Shown here: piece after piece, positions 1-12,933 of the stretch
Numbering within the stretch: the stretch's first letter is position 1
Layout of the letters: each line of letters begins with the position of its first letter
NCBI GenBank assembly: GCA_903813345.2
Contig: CAIIXF020000002.1
Coordinates: 28,959,223 to 29,023,222 of the forward strand
Length of the DNA stretch: 64,000 nt
Origin: Owenia fusiformis
Taxonomy: Eukaryota > Annelida > Polychaeta > Sabellida > Oweniidae
Reading direction: 5' to 3'
The notes under the pieces: model-generated
What the model saw: the letters and a program-made list of their open reading frames with translations, nothing else
What the model was told of the DNA's origin: nothing
Databases searched by the model: none
Translations under genes and position numbers: made by a program

Positions 1-283
1 CCTCTGTTTTTATGTTGATAGAAGCTTTGATGAATTGTCTATGGCTCATTGACTATGCGCACATTTCGCATATGCAATAGCATCGTACGTCATATATTGT
101 CCTCGTTTAAAACAAGAATGGGCATAGTGTAGAACCCTCTGGCAACTTAAAAACGTACAGAAATTGATCGTGAGAGATACCGCCTTCTATTGGCTTCCAT
201 TTTAATTGAAATACAAAAAGATCTGATGAGTAACAGAATACAAGAAAAATACAATATCAGACAAAGTCAAGTAGGTGTGGTTT
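1..283. other. no feature seen (also 335-1149)
   Basis: AT-rich sequence with no coding, RNA or clear repeat signal apart from the short duplication at 284. A 65-codon ORF at 675-872 has no recognisable features. Confidence 0.4.
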
Positions 284-334
284 GCGATAAGGCTTTAATG
301 ACATTTTGGTTGCGATAAGGCTTTAATGACATTT
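284..334 (+). repeat. 26-bp tandem duplication
   Basis: TTGCGATAAGGCTTTAATGA plus CATTTTGG, twice in a row. Confidence 0.8.
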
Positions 335-1149
335 TGGTCACATATGTTTGTGAAGTTGTAAGCCATTATGCTGTCAGAATATATATAACGTAAAAGCTTA
401 CACCAGACTGCTTGTCAGAATGTGAATTTTTACGATGATCATTTTTTATGATGAAAAATATATGTATGCGTGATAATGAGAAAAAATTAATCATAAAAAT
501 AATAATTAATCTTGTTTGAAAAGTGCAGGTTTAGAATTTCATATAAATGTTTTTGTGTCATTTTTGCTACAGCTTGTACCAAAGCACTATTTGTCTTAGT
601 ATCAGCTTTTTAAAGTCACGGTGACCAAGATGTACTAAAGTGCCAAAAGAATAAGTATAACGGTTTAGCTTAATATGTTTATGAATATACTTATTGGAAA
701 GCATCATGATAAACCAAGCTCATTCTTTCTCAGCAATGTGATATGCCTGGTCGAACAGAAAGATGCAATGAGTGTCAGAATGATTGGAAAGAGTAATTCA
801 AACAATTACACCAATAGAAGCTTGTATCCAGTAATAAAATTTCTAGAAATCTCGCTCCTCTTTCACACTTAGTCATTCTTACATATGTTGTCGAATAAAC
901 TTACATAAGTGACGCAATGTAACTGATAAAGATATTTCAAAAAGGTTCCTGCTTTAACAATAGCAAGTGGGTAGGTTGATGCAAGAAATGATTTAAAATG
1001 GGTCAAGTATGATATCGAATTGTTGATTAGTTTCAGACTCAATTCATCAAAACATTCTCTTAATTTTATGTCTCTCCAAAATTGACTAGTGTTGAAATTT
1101 CTTGCATTTCATGTAGATTTCTATGTAAACTGCATGTAATAATAATAAA

Positions 1150-1305
1150 TAATATAGGAACATCCCTCCAATCTAAACACCTCAATATGAACACTTTTTT
1201 TCTTATTTTTCATTAACTTGTATATTAAGAAACCTTGAAATGTGAACACCTGCTAATCTGAACACTTTTGGTCCTTCCTAATGACATTCAGATAAGACAA
1301 GTTTT
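1150..1305. mobile_element. pogo-like short element (copy 1)
   Basis: Same internal words as the family (ATCTAAACACCTCAATATGA, AAATGTGAACACCTGCTAAT, CTGAACACTTTTGGTCC, ACAAGTTTTAATTC). Ends diverged. Confidence 0.55.
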
Positions 1306-1412
1306 AATTCTCTTTATTCATTACTGATTCCATTTTATTGCATAACATATTGTCATAGTCTCCAACCTTTTGGTGGACTGTGTTTGGACGGTGGTGCTCA
1401 AAGTTCAGGATC

Positions 1413-1652
1413 TGTAACAAAAGGCAGGTGGTGACATTTTGCATGTTAATGTCTCTTTCTATTGTTTTGCATAAAGAGATGGCCAGCGTGAGATTGTGTT
1501 ATGAAGAAAGCTATAAGATAAATCAGTTCAAATGTAACAAATGGCATGTGGTGACATTTTGCATGTTAATGCCTCTTTCTATTGTTTTGCATAAAGAGAT
1601 GGCCAACGTGAGATTGTATCATGAAGAAAGCCGTAAGATTAATCAATTCAGA
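1413..1652 (+). repeat. 120-bp tandem duplication
   Basis: TGTAACAAAAGGCAGGTGGT.. at 1413 and TGTAACAAATGGCATGTGGT.. at 1533 begin two copies about 90% identical. A third piece of the same family is at 7371-7415, and the flanking TAGTCTCCAACCTTTTGG is echoed at 19936. Confidence 0.88.
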
Positions 1653-1659
1653 TGATAAA

Positions 1660-4075
1660 GTATCTTGGGAGATGCCCAAATGATCAATAACCCTAATGAA
1701 ATATCATGTCAAATAGGGTCATTCATGGTGCTCAGCACTAATAAGATGGTTCCAGCTTATAATTGGGTAAGACTGGCAGAAAGTATCAAAGGACAGGAGT
1801 TGAATAAAACAAGGGCATATTCAATATTATTCATATATGTATCATTCAAAGTTGAAATGGTAAATTTCAAATGAATATTTAATTTTGCTTGTTAAACCTG
1901 TTACTTTTTGCAGATTTCGTCTTGACATCTTTAAAAGTGAGCTTCGCCTACACTCTATTGATTTCACCATTGCAGTCATCTCAACTGATTCAATCAAAAA
2001 TGCCCTCACTCTGCTGCATCCAATTAGAATGTTAGTTTAATGAGGTCACGGAGATCAGTTATCCCTCAGAGGGAAGAATATTATTGATATTTTGTGGGTT
2101 GCAGGGTATAACATGGTAGACAAAAATAAACAATTTTGAGACGAACTATCCTAAGTCAGCTATTTCAGTACCAATATAAAAGAGGAAACAAAATATCTCA
2201 AAGCATAAGTTTTGATTAGGTAGACAATCACATGCCTGAAAATCAATCATTCATTGTTTCATTTTTATGGTGATATTCCGTTATAATATTAGTGTGTCGA
2301 TTCTCAGGGATGTAGCTTTTTATATATAGAATATTGTATGACATGAATTGTCAACATTTGTTAATGTTTATTATGCGATATGCTTATATGATGTCATAAA
2401 CTGTCGACACTTGTTTTCTACAATGATTCAAAAATATTATATGACGTCAGTAATTGCCGACACTATTTCGGCAAGATGATGCAAGAATGCAATATGACAT
2501 CATAAATTCTCGAGCTAATGCTCATTAGTATTATCAATTCAAGAAAACATGGATGGAGATCTGAGTAATGAATATGTCTGCTAAAGCTGCCATATTATAG
2601 TGAGATAACTTGTTACAGAGCAAGACTCATAACTCAAGAGGTATAGGTAAATGACTGTAGCTGATAAGTAATGAAATAAGTCATGATGGGCTTACTAACC
2701 CTTGCATTCATTAAACTTCACTTCTTAAAAGAGAGTTTCGTCCGTCTTCACTCTTTCAGTTAACAATAAATATCTGAACTCAACGAGCCAGAGTTCATCG
2801 TCGAAATACAGATGACTTTCTTTTATGCTCATTTCCTCTTACTTAATCCAGAGTAGTTTGATATATAGCGCAAAAGTACAAGGAAAGTACTGGGATCAAC
2901 TAGTGCCAAGCGGTAGAATAAAAATGTAAACAACATCCTAGGCTGATTCTTTTCAATTAACCAGAGACTGTCAAAATCTTCGAAATCTCAAAAGGTTTAT
3001 GTCATTTTAACCTTCACTTTTAGATCTTTCTGAATGTAGTGTATGTTTATATTTGACATATCTCTACATTTAGCCCTGAGGTTAGCAGTGTATGTAATTG
3101 GATAAAGCTCTTTTATAAGAAGCAAAATCGATGGATTATGAGGGTAGTAAATTGGTTACTTCTCTTTAAACTTTATATGTTAACATCTTATCTCATACCC
3201 CAATGCAGAGTCTAGTTATTTTAGAAAACAAGGTTAAACAAACCAAAGAGTTGTATATATCTCTCATTTTTCAAAAGATGTAAAAATCTTCCTCAAGATG
3301 ATATTCAAGATACTAATTATATGCGTGGTATAAAGGATAATCACTTTAGATTATACACATGAATGGCTAATGGTATAATATTTAATTAAATGCCGCAATC
3401 GTAGTAGTACTACAGTAGGCTGAGATAAAACACATAAAACACAGCAGCGAGAAAGTGTAGGCTAGACCAGATCCAATATTGTAATTCTGCATGTATACGA
3501 ACAGAGCGAGACAGTACGAGCTAGTTGAGAAATCTACAGTCTTGTTGATGATCACTAGTAAGGATATTCACCACCGAGAACAGTTAGAACATATGCAGCT
3601 GTACTGAAGTACTTGAACGCAGCTGTTTGGAGTTACGCTACAGATGTACAGTTGGAAAATACGGGATTAATGAATATATGTTGTGTGGAATAATATGATT
3701 CCATTTCTACAGGATTATAAGCAATAGATGATCAGTTCTGTGCTACTCTCAATGAACTTTATATAATAGAGGATGTATATTGAAATAGTATATAGGAAAT
3801 ATCAATTACAGGAGTAATGGTGGAGGATCAATTTACTATCATATATTTAAAAAGGGATTAACCGATGTATGTGTACAATTTACTATAATTAATTGAATGG
3901 TGATATTGGATATTACAACTTCAAACATTATGGATTAAAACAGGAGAGTGGAGAAATGTCCCAATATGGGATACTCTGATGTCCCATAATGCAGCTAAAT
4001 ATACCATAAGGCAGCTAGATAAATGATTAAAACAGCTAATTACTTAAAGATAGAGCTGAATCTACATTTGTGTTA
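1660..4075. other. no gene seen
   Basis: Fragments of a dispersed family with GAGCTTCGCCTACACTCT (1940; echoed at 2735 and 12302) and the 2.3 kb tandem; otherwise unremarkable. Confidence 0.4.
2336..2520 (+). repeat. diverged 55-60 bp tandem repeat
   Basis: Four units starting TATGACATGAATTGTCAACA, TATGATGTCATAAACTGTCG, TATGACGTCAGTAATTGCCG and TATGACATCATAAATTCTCG. Confidence 0.6.
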
Positions 4076-4158
4076 AAAATGCAACTTCCTCTTGGAAGAT
4101 TCTAATTTTGGGATTATAAATTCATATATAAACATTCGTTGTCATGGTTACATAGATA

Positions 4159-4300
4159 ATATGGATCACCATGTTAACATGGGACTGTTTAATGTCCCCA
4201 CCAAGCCTAGGGTGCACCATCAGCAGCATCTGCACCACCAACATAGGCACCATCAACAATATAGCTGGATACGTAATCTACAAACAGCTACCAAGCCAAT
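4159..4300 (+). CDS. candidate His/Gln-rich 5' exon
   Basis: An open frame whose first downstream ATG codes MDHHVNMGLFNVPTKPRV, followed by a run rich in His and Gln (HHQQHLHHQHRHHQQ) and ending at a strong donor, CCAAT then GTAAGTATT, at 4301. The frame is open from 4077 only, and no clear acceptor is seen, so if real it is most likely a first exon. It might be an upstream exon of the AFF gene, but nothing in it matches the AFF N-terminal domain. A chance ORF is quite possible. Confidence 0.25.
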
Positions 4301-5559
4301 GTAAGTATTAACCCCCCACCGCCCCCGCCCCTCCCCCACACCACTAGACCCTGAGGCCCAGGGACTAGTAAGAATTTGTATTGATAATAGAAAGGCTAAG
4401 CTACATATTTTTATGAGAACTTATATTGTTTGGTATATTATGACACCCAGAGATTACTGCCTCAAATGTTTCTAGGGACCTCATTGCATCTTTTTTCTTA
4501 TACCATTATATTTAATATGGTTAGTTAATACTACAAAAGGCTAGGGAAGAAATTATTCCTCGAGAACCATAATTTACCCTTTGTGCCCTCCGCAACTCCA
4601 CCTTCCCTGTGTGAGAAGTTTTCATTTGTGTAGATAACTAGTGGTAGAGGGGGAGGGTCACAATGGCTTGTCACCAGAATTCTACAAATTCACATACATG
4701 TATAAGTTTTCCTAAAATCATGTAGCTTAACCTCCTTAATAGCGAGTTAATTCTTGCATCGATTCTCTCGACCCCTTCTTCTTTATCTGAATTTAAAGGG
4801 TAATAAAGGCTTGATGAAAAACTACCTAATGTGTGCTATGATTAAATTGGTGAAAACAACACATAACACATACAGACGAAATACTCTGAGGTTCAAAAAT
4901 ATATGAAAGTCTGAAGTCTGAAGTTACGGTGGTTAGGAGACTTTCTTCGTCCTATTATCAATAGTTAGTGGTTTTATTAAAATCTATTTATGTGTTCTAT
5001 ATCAATGATTATGAGATCTGTTAGGCACGCAATGTCATTACAGGATAGATGGGATTGGATACATTTTATGAAATGTTTCTGTTTAATATAGAACTATTGC
5101 AGGAAATAGGGAAGCCTGACTGCTTATAGACTGTAGACTGAGATGTGCCAGCTAAGTCTGCCTAGACATAGAATCTCTCAATTCATCATGTTTTAAACTT
5201 AAAATAAAGAGAAAAGGGGAGGAAATGAACGAGGGAATCTGGGCATAGATGCTAAATTGATACTCTAAATTATATAGAAATTCCAGAAAATCTGGTTGTT
5301 GATTGAGGTTTTAGGAATAAAATTGGCGTGAAGTAGAAGCAATGAATTTAAAATATTAATCCGGGGGAGTCTACAGGATGTAAATATATTTTAATAGAGA
5401 AACAGCTTTGAGATGTCATGTTATCTTATGAGAAATAGTTGGCTGATTAATAACGACATCTGATCAGATCTAATCTAATCTGATCTAAATTTGATCTATT
5501 GATGATCTATATTATGAATTAAATGAGTAAGGACAATATTCACAAATGTGAGATGTTAA

Positions 5560-5622
5560 TAGATAAATAAACAAACAAATGAATAAACAAATAAATAGAC
5601 AAACAAACAAATCAATAAAAAG
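5560..5622 (+). repeat. AAACAAAT-rich simple repeat
   Basis: ATAAACAAACAAATGAATAA and similar words; may be the remains of a LINE tail like that at 58.6 kb. Confidence 0.6.
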
Positions 5623-6002
5623 CAGATACCTATTAATGATAAGTGATAATTGACAAGTGGAAATTCACGTCTTTGAAAAAATGGTGAAATAGGTGAAGGG
5701 CTAGAGGTATAAAAGGGGGTAAATAGATGATAATTTTGGTGACTTCTCTCTCAAGAAACCATGATGCTTCTAAGGTCAAATACCCTCTAATGTTTTGTTA
5801 TTGCATGGTGGGTTTTCATCAGAGCTCAGTAGCAGGCCATACCACCCATTCACACGGGTTAACCACTACTATTCTCTCTGAAGTTGTATCCCTAATATAA
5901 TGAATGAATAACGTCATTGTCTTATATTACTTTATATTCAGACATTTTGATTTCATTATATGCTGTTTATCTCCATTTTGCATTCAGTTTTAGATTGAGC
6001 AG

Positions 6003-6592
6003 AGCAATCACTAACCCCTTTCTCTTTAACAGGCTTGCACCCACCTGAAAATGAGATAATTCATGAGAATTAGCCATATTTTGACCAAATTTGGTTTAAA
6101 TTGTGGGATTCAGAATTACCCAAATGCGAGTAGGTAGTTACCAGTTTCACCACCAGGTGGCTGATTCGGGTCAATTAACATGGCAGGTATATAAGAAAGT
6201 TCCCTTAAACTTGAATATTATCAATTTAAGTGGCTCGATTTTCATATAACCCTTATGTGTCTGATACTTATACTAATGAAAATATGTCCAGTAAAGCAAA
6301 ATATTATCTGTCCACTAAAAGCAAAGATATTTCATTTTTTGTGATTTTATAGCATGGGGTCTATGGGGAATCTCCCCGAGCTAGAAGTCACATTTTCAAA
6401 GAAAATTGTTTTTTCAAAGTTGATAAACACTTTTTAAAACCACATTTCTAGATGTAATTTTACATGTAGATTTCAAATATGATATTACTTTGACTGAATT
6501 TTGAATTTTTAATGACGTAAATCAAGATTATTTCTACTCGCATCTGGGTTATTTGGCACTCACTTGAGATAAAATCCTGGGGAGATCACTGC
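6003..6592. mobile_element. older, longer relative of the CAGTGATCTCCCCAG element
   Basis: Ends with TCCTGGGGAGATCACTGC (6575-6592) and holds GCACCCACCTGAAAATGAGA near its other end, the inverse of the GGTGGGTGC motif at 10 kb. The left terminus is eroded. Confidence 0.5.
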
Positions 6593-7329
6593 TTATTGTC
6601 TTACATTATTATATATTCAGGCTTTTGGATTTTACTCTTTACTATGATTCATTATACTCTAAGTTGTTTTCAATTCTAATGCAATCAGTTGTACATTGTG
6701 CAGAGACAAGACCTGTTGGGGATTCAATGTTTTCATTAACAGACAGTCTCTCAGTACTTCCTGCTAAATGGAGCCTTCGTTAAAATCTCCGTCTGCTCAT
6801 GGTTCTTATTCCTTGCCATTTCTCAACAAAATTTGATTGAAAACTAGGACTTTCTCACATTTCTATATACTTTAACATGTTATTACAATACCTGTATATT
6901 TTTTCATTGCCATTTTGGATAATATGTATCCAATTTTAATGTTTCTAAATCATCGTAAGATTTCCTCTTTGGGTTACATCCTAAGGATGCAATGATTACC
7001 CATGTATTAATGTTCACCTCTATCTACCTTTAGATCATCAAATTGCAGTCGCATATATAGGAATGGAGTCACGGCCTTGGAACTTAATTAACGACTATAC
7101 TCATAATGAAATCTCACCATATTAGGCATGTTATAATTTCATCGGGAAGCCTATGTCATGAATTAACAAGTTATTTTATGCATGGACAATCAACCAAGCT
7201 TTTGATTTATATTGGTCATTGAACAGTTATTCAAGCTTAGAGCAATAGTAGGCACTCTGTATATCAATTGCTCTATATTCAGTCTGATGAAATGATTTCA
7301 TTTCATTCTAAAATCATTTGTTATGTCAT

Positions 7330-7415
7330 ATTATAGGATTCAACTTTTTGTGGTTGGCATTCTGTGGTTGGTGTCTGTAACAAATGGCGGGTAGTGACAT
7401 TTTGCATGTTAATGC
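7330..7415 (+). repeat. dispersed copy of the TGTAACAAATGGC family
   Basis: GTCTGTAACAAATGGCGGGT, AGTGACATTTTGCATGTTAA as in the 1.4 kb duplication. Confidence 0.7.
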
Positions 7416-7892
7416 CTTCTTGTTTAAATTATGGCCTGGTTTTGCACCTTTTATCTGCAACTTGCTGGGTTCTCAAAATTTATTCGTCTGTTGTCCTTTA
7501 TTTTGCAAGGGGTGAGTTTAAGGGAATTATCATAAGTGCTTTTGGATTCTTGGCACTTTTTATGCGACATTAACCATAAACCAATCGCTTCCTACAACAG
7601 AAGATGGCAGACAGCGGGTAAAGCTGGAGTCAAGAGTACAGTGAGAATTATTAATAAGGTTGACTAGATATATAGATGCAATGCTTAGCTCTCTCGCATT
7701 TTTATACGTATTTATAGCTTCTTTCCGTGTCACCATCGCAAGGCTGAAGAAGAAATGAGATGTCATGGCTTATCATAATGGCTCCCCTATAGGATAGAGA
7801 GACTTATTCTTGTTCAGGGGCTAATCTATTGGGAATAAATTAAAACAGTGACATGCGCCTCCTCAAAGAGAAGAGATAGATAGTGAAACATG

Positions 7893-8306
7893 TATATTAG
7901 AACACCTCCCTAATCTGAACACCTCACTTTTCCATCCAATTTTTAATCGTCCATATAATTCAATGTTGAAAAACCTCAATATGTGAACACCTGCCGATCT
8001 CATCCTCCGATCACAGGGCTTCAAAATCCAGAACATATTCTTTCTTTTTACCCCCTGCGATAAGCAGTTACCATTTCCCCAAGTACGAACTTGCAATCTG
8101 ATTGGCTGTCGCAACACTGGGACAGAAATCATGTATAAGTCATCGTGCATAATTATATCACGTGATTCAGTTAAATTGAGCGCGTCCAAATTGGTTATAG
8201 CAGGGGGAAGAAGGAGGTACGGATCCTGGACACCTGCTTAGGAGGGTGGCCGATCTGAGCACTTGTTCAGTCTCAGTGGGGTTCTATTTAGACAGGTTTT
8301 ACTTTA
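7893..8306. mobile_element. pogo-like short element (copy 2), split by MITE copy A
   Basis: GAACACCTCCCTAATCTGAA through AATATGTGAACACCTGC, then the 248-bp MITE, then CTGAGCACTTGTTCAG and GACAGGTTTTACTTTAC. Confidence 0.65.
8001..8248. mobile_element. hAT-like MITE copy A (248 bp)
   Basis: Starts CATCCTCC and ends GGAGGGTG (7/8 inverted match), flanked by perfect 8-bp duplications GCCGATCT (7993-8000 and 8249-8256). It is inserted inside a CAGTAAAACC-type element whose sequence reads through cleanly when it is removed (AACACCTGCCGATCTGAGCAC, compare AACACCTGCTAATCTGAACAC at 1244). No coding capacity. Confidence 0.85.
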
Positions 8307-8490
8307 CTTAAAAACAGACATAAACCAGAGAGACTTGGCCTCTGAAGAAACCTCACAACCAAGAACCAAGGTTAAATTTTATTTTTTGCTCAAGGATATA
8401 TAGAAATAGCATGATGAAGTTCATATACTGTGTTAAATGCAGAAGACCTGTCTGTGTAAGCTCCAACATATTTATTTTAACACTCTGGCT

Positions 8491-8710
8491 AATATAAGTC
8501 AAAATATGCTTGTTTGATTATAGAACAGTTAATTCTATATCTACAGTCTATATTCAAGTATAGTATCACCAACTACAGTAAAACTTGTATATACGACCAA
8601 AATATAAGTCAAAATATGCTTGTTTGATTATAGAACAGTTAATTCTATATCTACTGTCTATATTCAAGTATAGTAACACCAACTACAGTAAAACTTGTAT
8701 ATACGAACAC
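8491..8710 (+). repeat. 110-bp tandem duplication
   Basis: AATATAAGTCAAAATATGCT at 8491 and 8601; the copies are nearly identical, so recent. Confidence 0.9.
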
Positions 8711-8872
8711 CTTGCTTATAGAAACACCTCTGAATGTGAACACTTTTTCTTGGTCCTAACTTTGTTTTCTCCCATTGATTCACATACATGAAACCTTTAA
8801 ATGTGAACACCTGCTAATTCGAACACTTTTGGCCAGTACTGTTTGGATTCAACAGGTTTCACTGTATTCCTC
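8572..8872. mobile_element. pogo-like short element (copy 3) with duplicated left end
   Basis: CTACAGTAAAACTTGTATAT is present twice (8574, 8684) because of a 110-bp tandem duplication; the element continues CACCTCTGAATGTGAACAC and ends CAGGTTTCACTGTA. Confidence 0.6.
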
Positions 8873-8876
8873 ATTA

Positions 8877-8970
8877 TCCCATCAAACGAAATTCGGAGGG
8901 ATATAGGAAACGCATCTGTCCATCCGTCTGTCCTTCCGTACACTTTGGCGTTGCTGTTGTCTAGTTATAC
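8877..8970. repeat. short copy of the CCATCGAACGAAGTTCGG repeat
   Basis: TATCCCATCAAACGAAATTC, GGAGGGATATAGG, a few CCGTCTGTCC units, then ACACTTTGGCGTTGCTGTTG: the two ends of the 17.2 kb element without its core. It abuts the pogo-like copy ending at 8872. Confidence 0.65.
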
Positions 8971-9377
8971 CCTGTGTTGTACTATGAATATACCAGAATT
9001 TCACAACATGAGTTTCACGAAATGAAACCTATCGTATTTTTGAACATAATTTGTTGCTAATGTCACTTTCTCCTGACCTAGACACATTACTCCATCAATT
9101 TCGTATTTGCGTAGTTAAGAAATAACGTACGTTTATCTCTAATTTACAACCATGACTACTTATTATGTCAATGAATAGGAAAAAGAATGGGAACCTTTGT
9201 TTTATGTAAGCACTAATAAGTATAGTAGATCAGGATAATGAATTCCATTCTTGTGATCCCACTCATGTTATATTTATGTAACAAATAAGCACATATTGAC
9301 ATTGTATTTATATGATTTATTGAATACTGTGATTTATCCCATATCTTTTAAAGTAGACAGTGTTTGTTTTGAGTTTG

Positions 9378-9997
9378 TTTTCAACAGTGGTCATGATAAA
9401 GTGTTTTCAACAGTGGTCATGATATAGTGTTTTAAACAGTGGTCATGATATAGTGTTTTCAAGAGTGGTCATGATATAGTGTTTTCAAAGTGGTCATGAT
9501 ATAGTGTTTTCAAAGTGGTCATGATATAGTGTTTTCAACAGTGGACATGATATAGTGTTTTTAACAGTAGTCATGATATAGTGTTTTCAACAGTGGTCAT
9601 GATATAGTGTTTTCAACAGTGGTCATGATATAGTGTTTTCAAGAGTGGTCATGATATAATGTTTTCAAAGTGGTCATGATATAGTGTTTTAACAGTGGTC
9701 ATGATATAGTGTTTTCAACAGTGATCATGATATAGTGTTTTCAACAGTGGTCATGATATAGTGTTTTTAACAGTGGTCATGATATAGTGTTTTTAACAGA
9801 GGTCATGATATAGTGTTTTAACAGTGGTCATGATATAGTGTTTTCAACAGTGATCATGATATAGTGTTTTCAACAGTGGTCATGATATAGTGTTTTCAAC
9901 AGTGGTCATGATATAGTGTTTTCAATAGTGGTCATGATATAGTGTTTTTTTAACAGTGGTCATGATATAGTGTTTTTAAAAGTAGTCATGATATAGT
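9378..9997 (+). repeat. 26-bp minisatellite
   Basis: About 24 copies of CAGTGGTCATGATATAGTG plus TTTTCAA, unit 24-28 bp, with small indels in the T run. No unique spacers, so not a CRISPR. Confidence 0.92.
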
Positions 9998-10037
9998 TTC
10001 ACTTCAACCCAAGGCCAGATATTTTATATATGCCTTT

Positions 10038-10243
10038 CAGTGATCTCCCCAGGATTTTTTCTCAGGTGGGTGCAAAATTCACATTTTCACAATTCACACT
10101 GAATTTGGTCAAAATCTGCCACTTTTTCATGATTTTTCTAATTTTCAACTGGGTGCAAATGGATTTTCAGGTGGGTGCAAGCCTATTTTCAAAATCTCAG
10201 GTGGGTGCTGCGCCCACTTGCTTTAATGCTGGGGAGATCACTG
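10038..10243. mobile_element. 206-bp MITE with 15-bp inverted ends
   Basis: CAGTGATCTCCCCAG at the left and CTGGGGAGATCACTG at the right are exact inverses; CCTTT lies on both sides (candidate 5-bp duplication). The inside repeats CAGGTGGGTGC. Related sequence occurs inverted at about 6003-6592 and in fragments at 26180-26225 and 27730-27770. Confidence 0.75.
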
Positions 10244-11193
10244 CCTTTAGCAAATCATCCAGTGACATAATCTTGTCTCTATTTTCTGGTTTTATATTTT
10301 ACAACAAGCTCAATGCACATATGCTATAATAGCCAGCGCAAAAAAGTTGTGAATAAAATATCAGATATATTACAGACATCTTGAAAGAACAAAAATTTCT
10401 CTTTTCATTTTCTACTGATATTTCTTCATAGATCTTGTCTGCTAACTAGTTATTAATGGTTGTCATGCATGATGGCAATAGACTTAATAGAGAAATGAGT
10501 TTACTAGAAAAAATTTATGATAAATATAAATGACATTTGTTTTGTTCTTGTCTGTAAAGGCGGAATAGATTGGTGTGTAGAGGAATCCAGGCTAGCAAGT
10601 CCTCTTATCCAAAATAAATGCATCCTTATTTTGGCCTCCCGTAATTACTACATATTTCACTATTATACTTTTTTCTTTATTTTCTATTCTTTATATGCGA
10701 ATATATTCCAATTTTCCATTATATATAACTGTACAAACAATCAGCAATTGGAATCAACAAGAATAGGAATACGGTTCTAAAATATAGGAATGCTTCATTA
10801 TACTGCTTTGGCCATTCGCCATGATATGAGCACATCATTGTCTTAGTCAAGCTACAACCCCTTGTAAACTCAGGGGTTTCATTAGTAGCAGGCAACAGGC
10901 AATTTTCACTGGTTGTTTTCACAAAATTGCCTGTTGTTTTTAGGGACTTTTCAACTTTTCCATGTAAAATTTATGATTGCCATTAATTTTGCCTGTTTTT
11001 TTTTTTTTGATTTATTTAGCCTTTTGTGAGAAATTCCAGTTTTGTGAAGTTCACTAATATTTAATGATTGTTGCCATGGTTACCAATATGAAATCCAGCA
11101 GTTGTACTCTGTTAGTTTTTGAGAAACGGGCAAAAATAGCTTGAATTTTACATTCTGTTGGTTGTTTATATAAAAATTTGAGAAAACTAGGTT

Positions 11194-11506
11194 TGATATG
11201 CATGTGCATGTCCTTCTAGAAAATACGGCAAAACCAATTTACCAAGATAAGCATGTCCATGTCCTTCTAGAAAATTACGGCAAAACCAATTAACCACGAT
11301 ATGTATGTGCATGTCCCTCTAGAAAGTATGGCAAAACCAATTAACCAAGATATGCATGTGCATGTCCTTCTAGAAAATACAGCAAAACCAATTAACCAAG
11401 ATATGCATGTGCTTGTCCTTCTAGAAAATTACGACAAAACCATTTAACCACGACGATATGCATGTGCATGTCCTTCTAGAAAATATGGCAAAACCAATTA
11501 ACCACG
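11194..11506 (+). repeat. 51-bp tandem repeat, six copies
   Basis: Unit GATATGCATGTGCATGTCCT, TCTAGAAAATACGGCAAAAC, CAATTAACCAA, present six times. Confidence 0.9.
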
Positions 11507-11798
11507 TGGAGACGTGACATTAAGTCGCATGGAGCTGTGACATTAAGTATGTTCTATTGAATGAGGCTCATAGCCTCACAAAGCATTGACACTCTTATTT
11601 ACTTATAAGGACAGTGCATTGACTTGTTGCTTTTGCTGAAGAGCATGATTAGATTGTAATCTTGTCTTATTGTATTTATTTGAACAACTGAGGGATTCAG
11701 CCTAATACGTCTAGTATGGGGATTCAACTTTTTACCCTCGGCCCCAAAAAGGAAAACTCTTTTTTACACATTCGGGACTTAATGACATTTTCCAATGC

Positions 11799-11952
11799 AG
11801 TAAAACCTGATTTAGAGAACACCTCTCTATAGTGAATCCCTGTCTCTAAATTCAAAAACCTTATTTTTGGCTTGTTTATGCCACAGTCGCACCCCCCCCC
11901 CCCCCCCCCCGACTGAAAAATGTTCAATATACACAGATTTTACTGTAATATA
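11799..11952. mobile_element. pogo-like short element (copy 4) with poly-C
   Basis: Left CAGTAAAACCTGATTTAGAG, right CACAGATTTTACTG followed by TA; a run of 19 C at 11892-11910 lies inside. Confidence 0.6.
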
Positions 11953-12681
11953 TTGCGATACTGATACAGGTTTTATAACTACATTGTAGCCTTTATTTTT
12001 CAGAAAAATAAAGCTTTTTCTAAATGGCCCGTCCCTGAACACAAGAGGGAAACTTAGTTACCGTTCAGTGAACTCATTTGTGATTGAATATGACTTTATA
12101 GTTATTGTAATAAATGATGTTTTGAAATCACATCATTATTAACAGGTAACAATATCAAATAGAAATAAAATGTACTTTATCGTGGAAAGACACATTATTA
12201 ATCAGCATAACAATAAGTTATGTTGACTGTAAAATATCATTGCATTATTTGTCTAGTCTAAATCTACCCTTATCAATATTTCGATTTTGCTTCTTAAAAG
12301 AGGGCTTTGCTTACACTCTTTTGATCAGGCCTAAGTATCCAATCAGAACAGGCTGATCAAAATCCAGATAGCCAATCAGAATTGCTGTTACAGAATGCTA
12401 TATGCTTTAATAAGTAGCTGTCATTTTGACATACTCAACTCCCATGAAAGCTCATGGCAGCTACTTATGAGATTATTAAGATGTCATCAGCATATAAACT
12501 TTTTTTCTTTTTTTCTTATTTATTTGTCCTGTTCAAAAAGTAATAAATAGCCTCTAACCCTGATGGTAGCTTACATACTAATACTGCCAGTGGCTCCATG
12601 TAATGCCTTTAATCAGTCACCCTTTCCTATAAGGTTTAACTTTGCTTTTTTACAAGAGAATTTCATCTAATTATATATTTA

Positions 12682-12856
12682 TAATGAAACCTCTCTAATG
12701 AGAATACCTCTCAATGTGTACACTTTTCTTGGTTCCAAATTTGTTATCTCCCATTGACTTACATAATTAGAATACTTTGAAATATGAACATCTGCTATTC
12801 TGAACACCTTTGGCTTGTCCGAGTAGAGTTCAGATGAGGCAGGTTTTACAGTACTT
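12682..12856. mobile_element. pogo-like short element (copy 5)
   Basis: TAATGAAACCTCTCTAATGA at left, GAGGCAGGTTTTACAGTA at right, with CTTTGAAATATGAACATCTG between. Confidence 0.55.
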
Positions 12857-12933
12857 GGCTAGGACACTTGGATACAAATTGACAATCCTCTACCTCTAGT
12901 CATATCGACTGACAAAACAACCTTTTTTGGGGT

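Noticed and set aside
9378-9997. CRISPR-like regular repeats
   Set aside because: No unique spacers; eukaryotic minisatellite.
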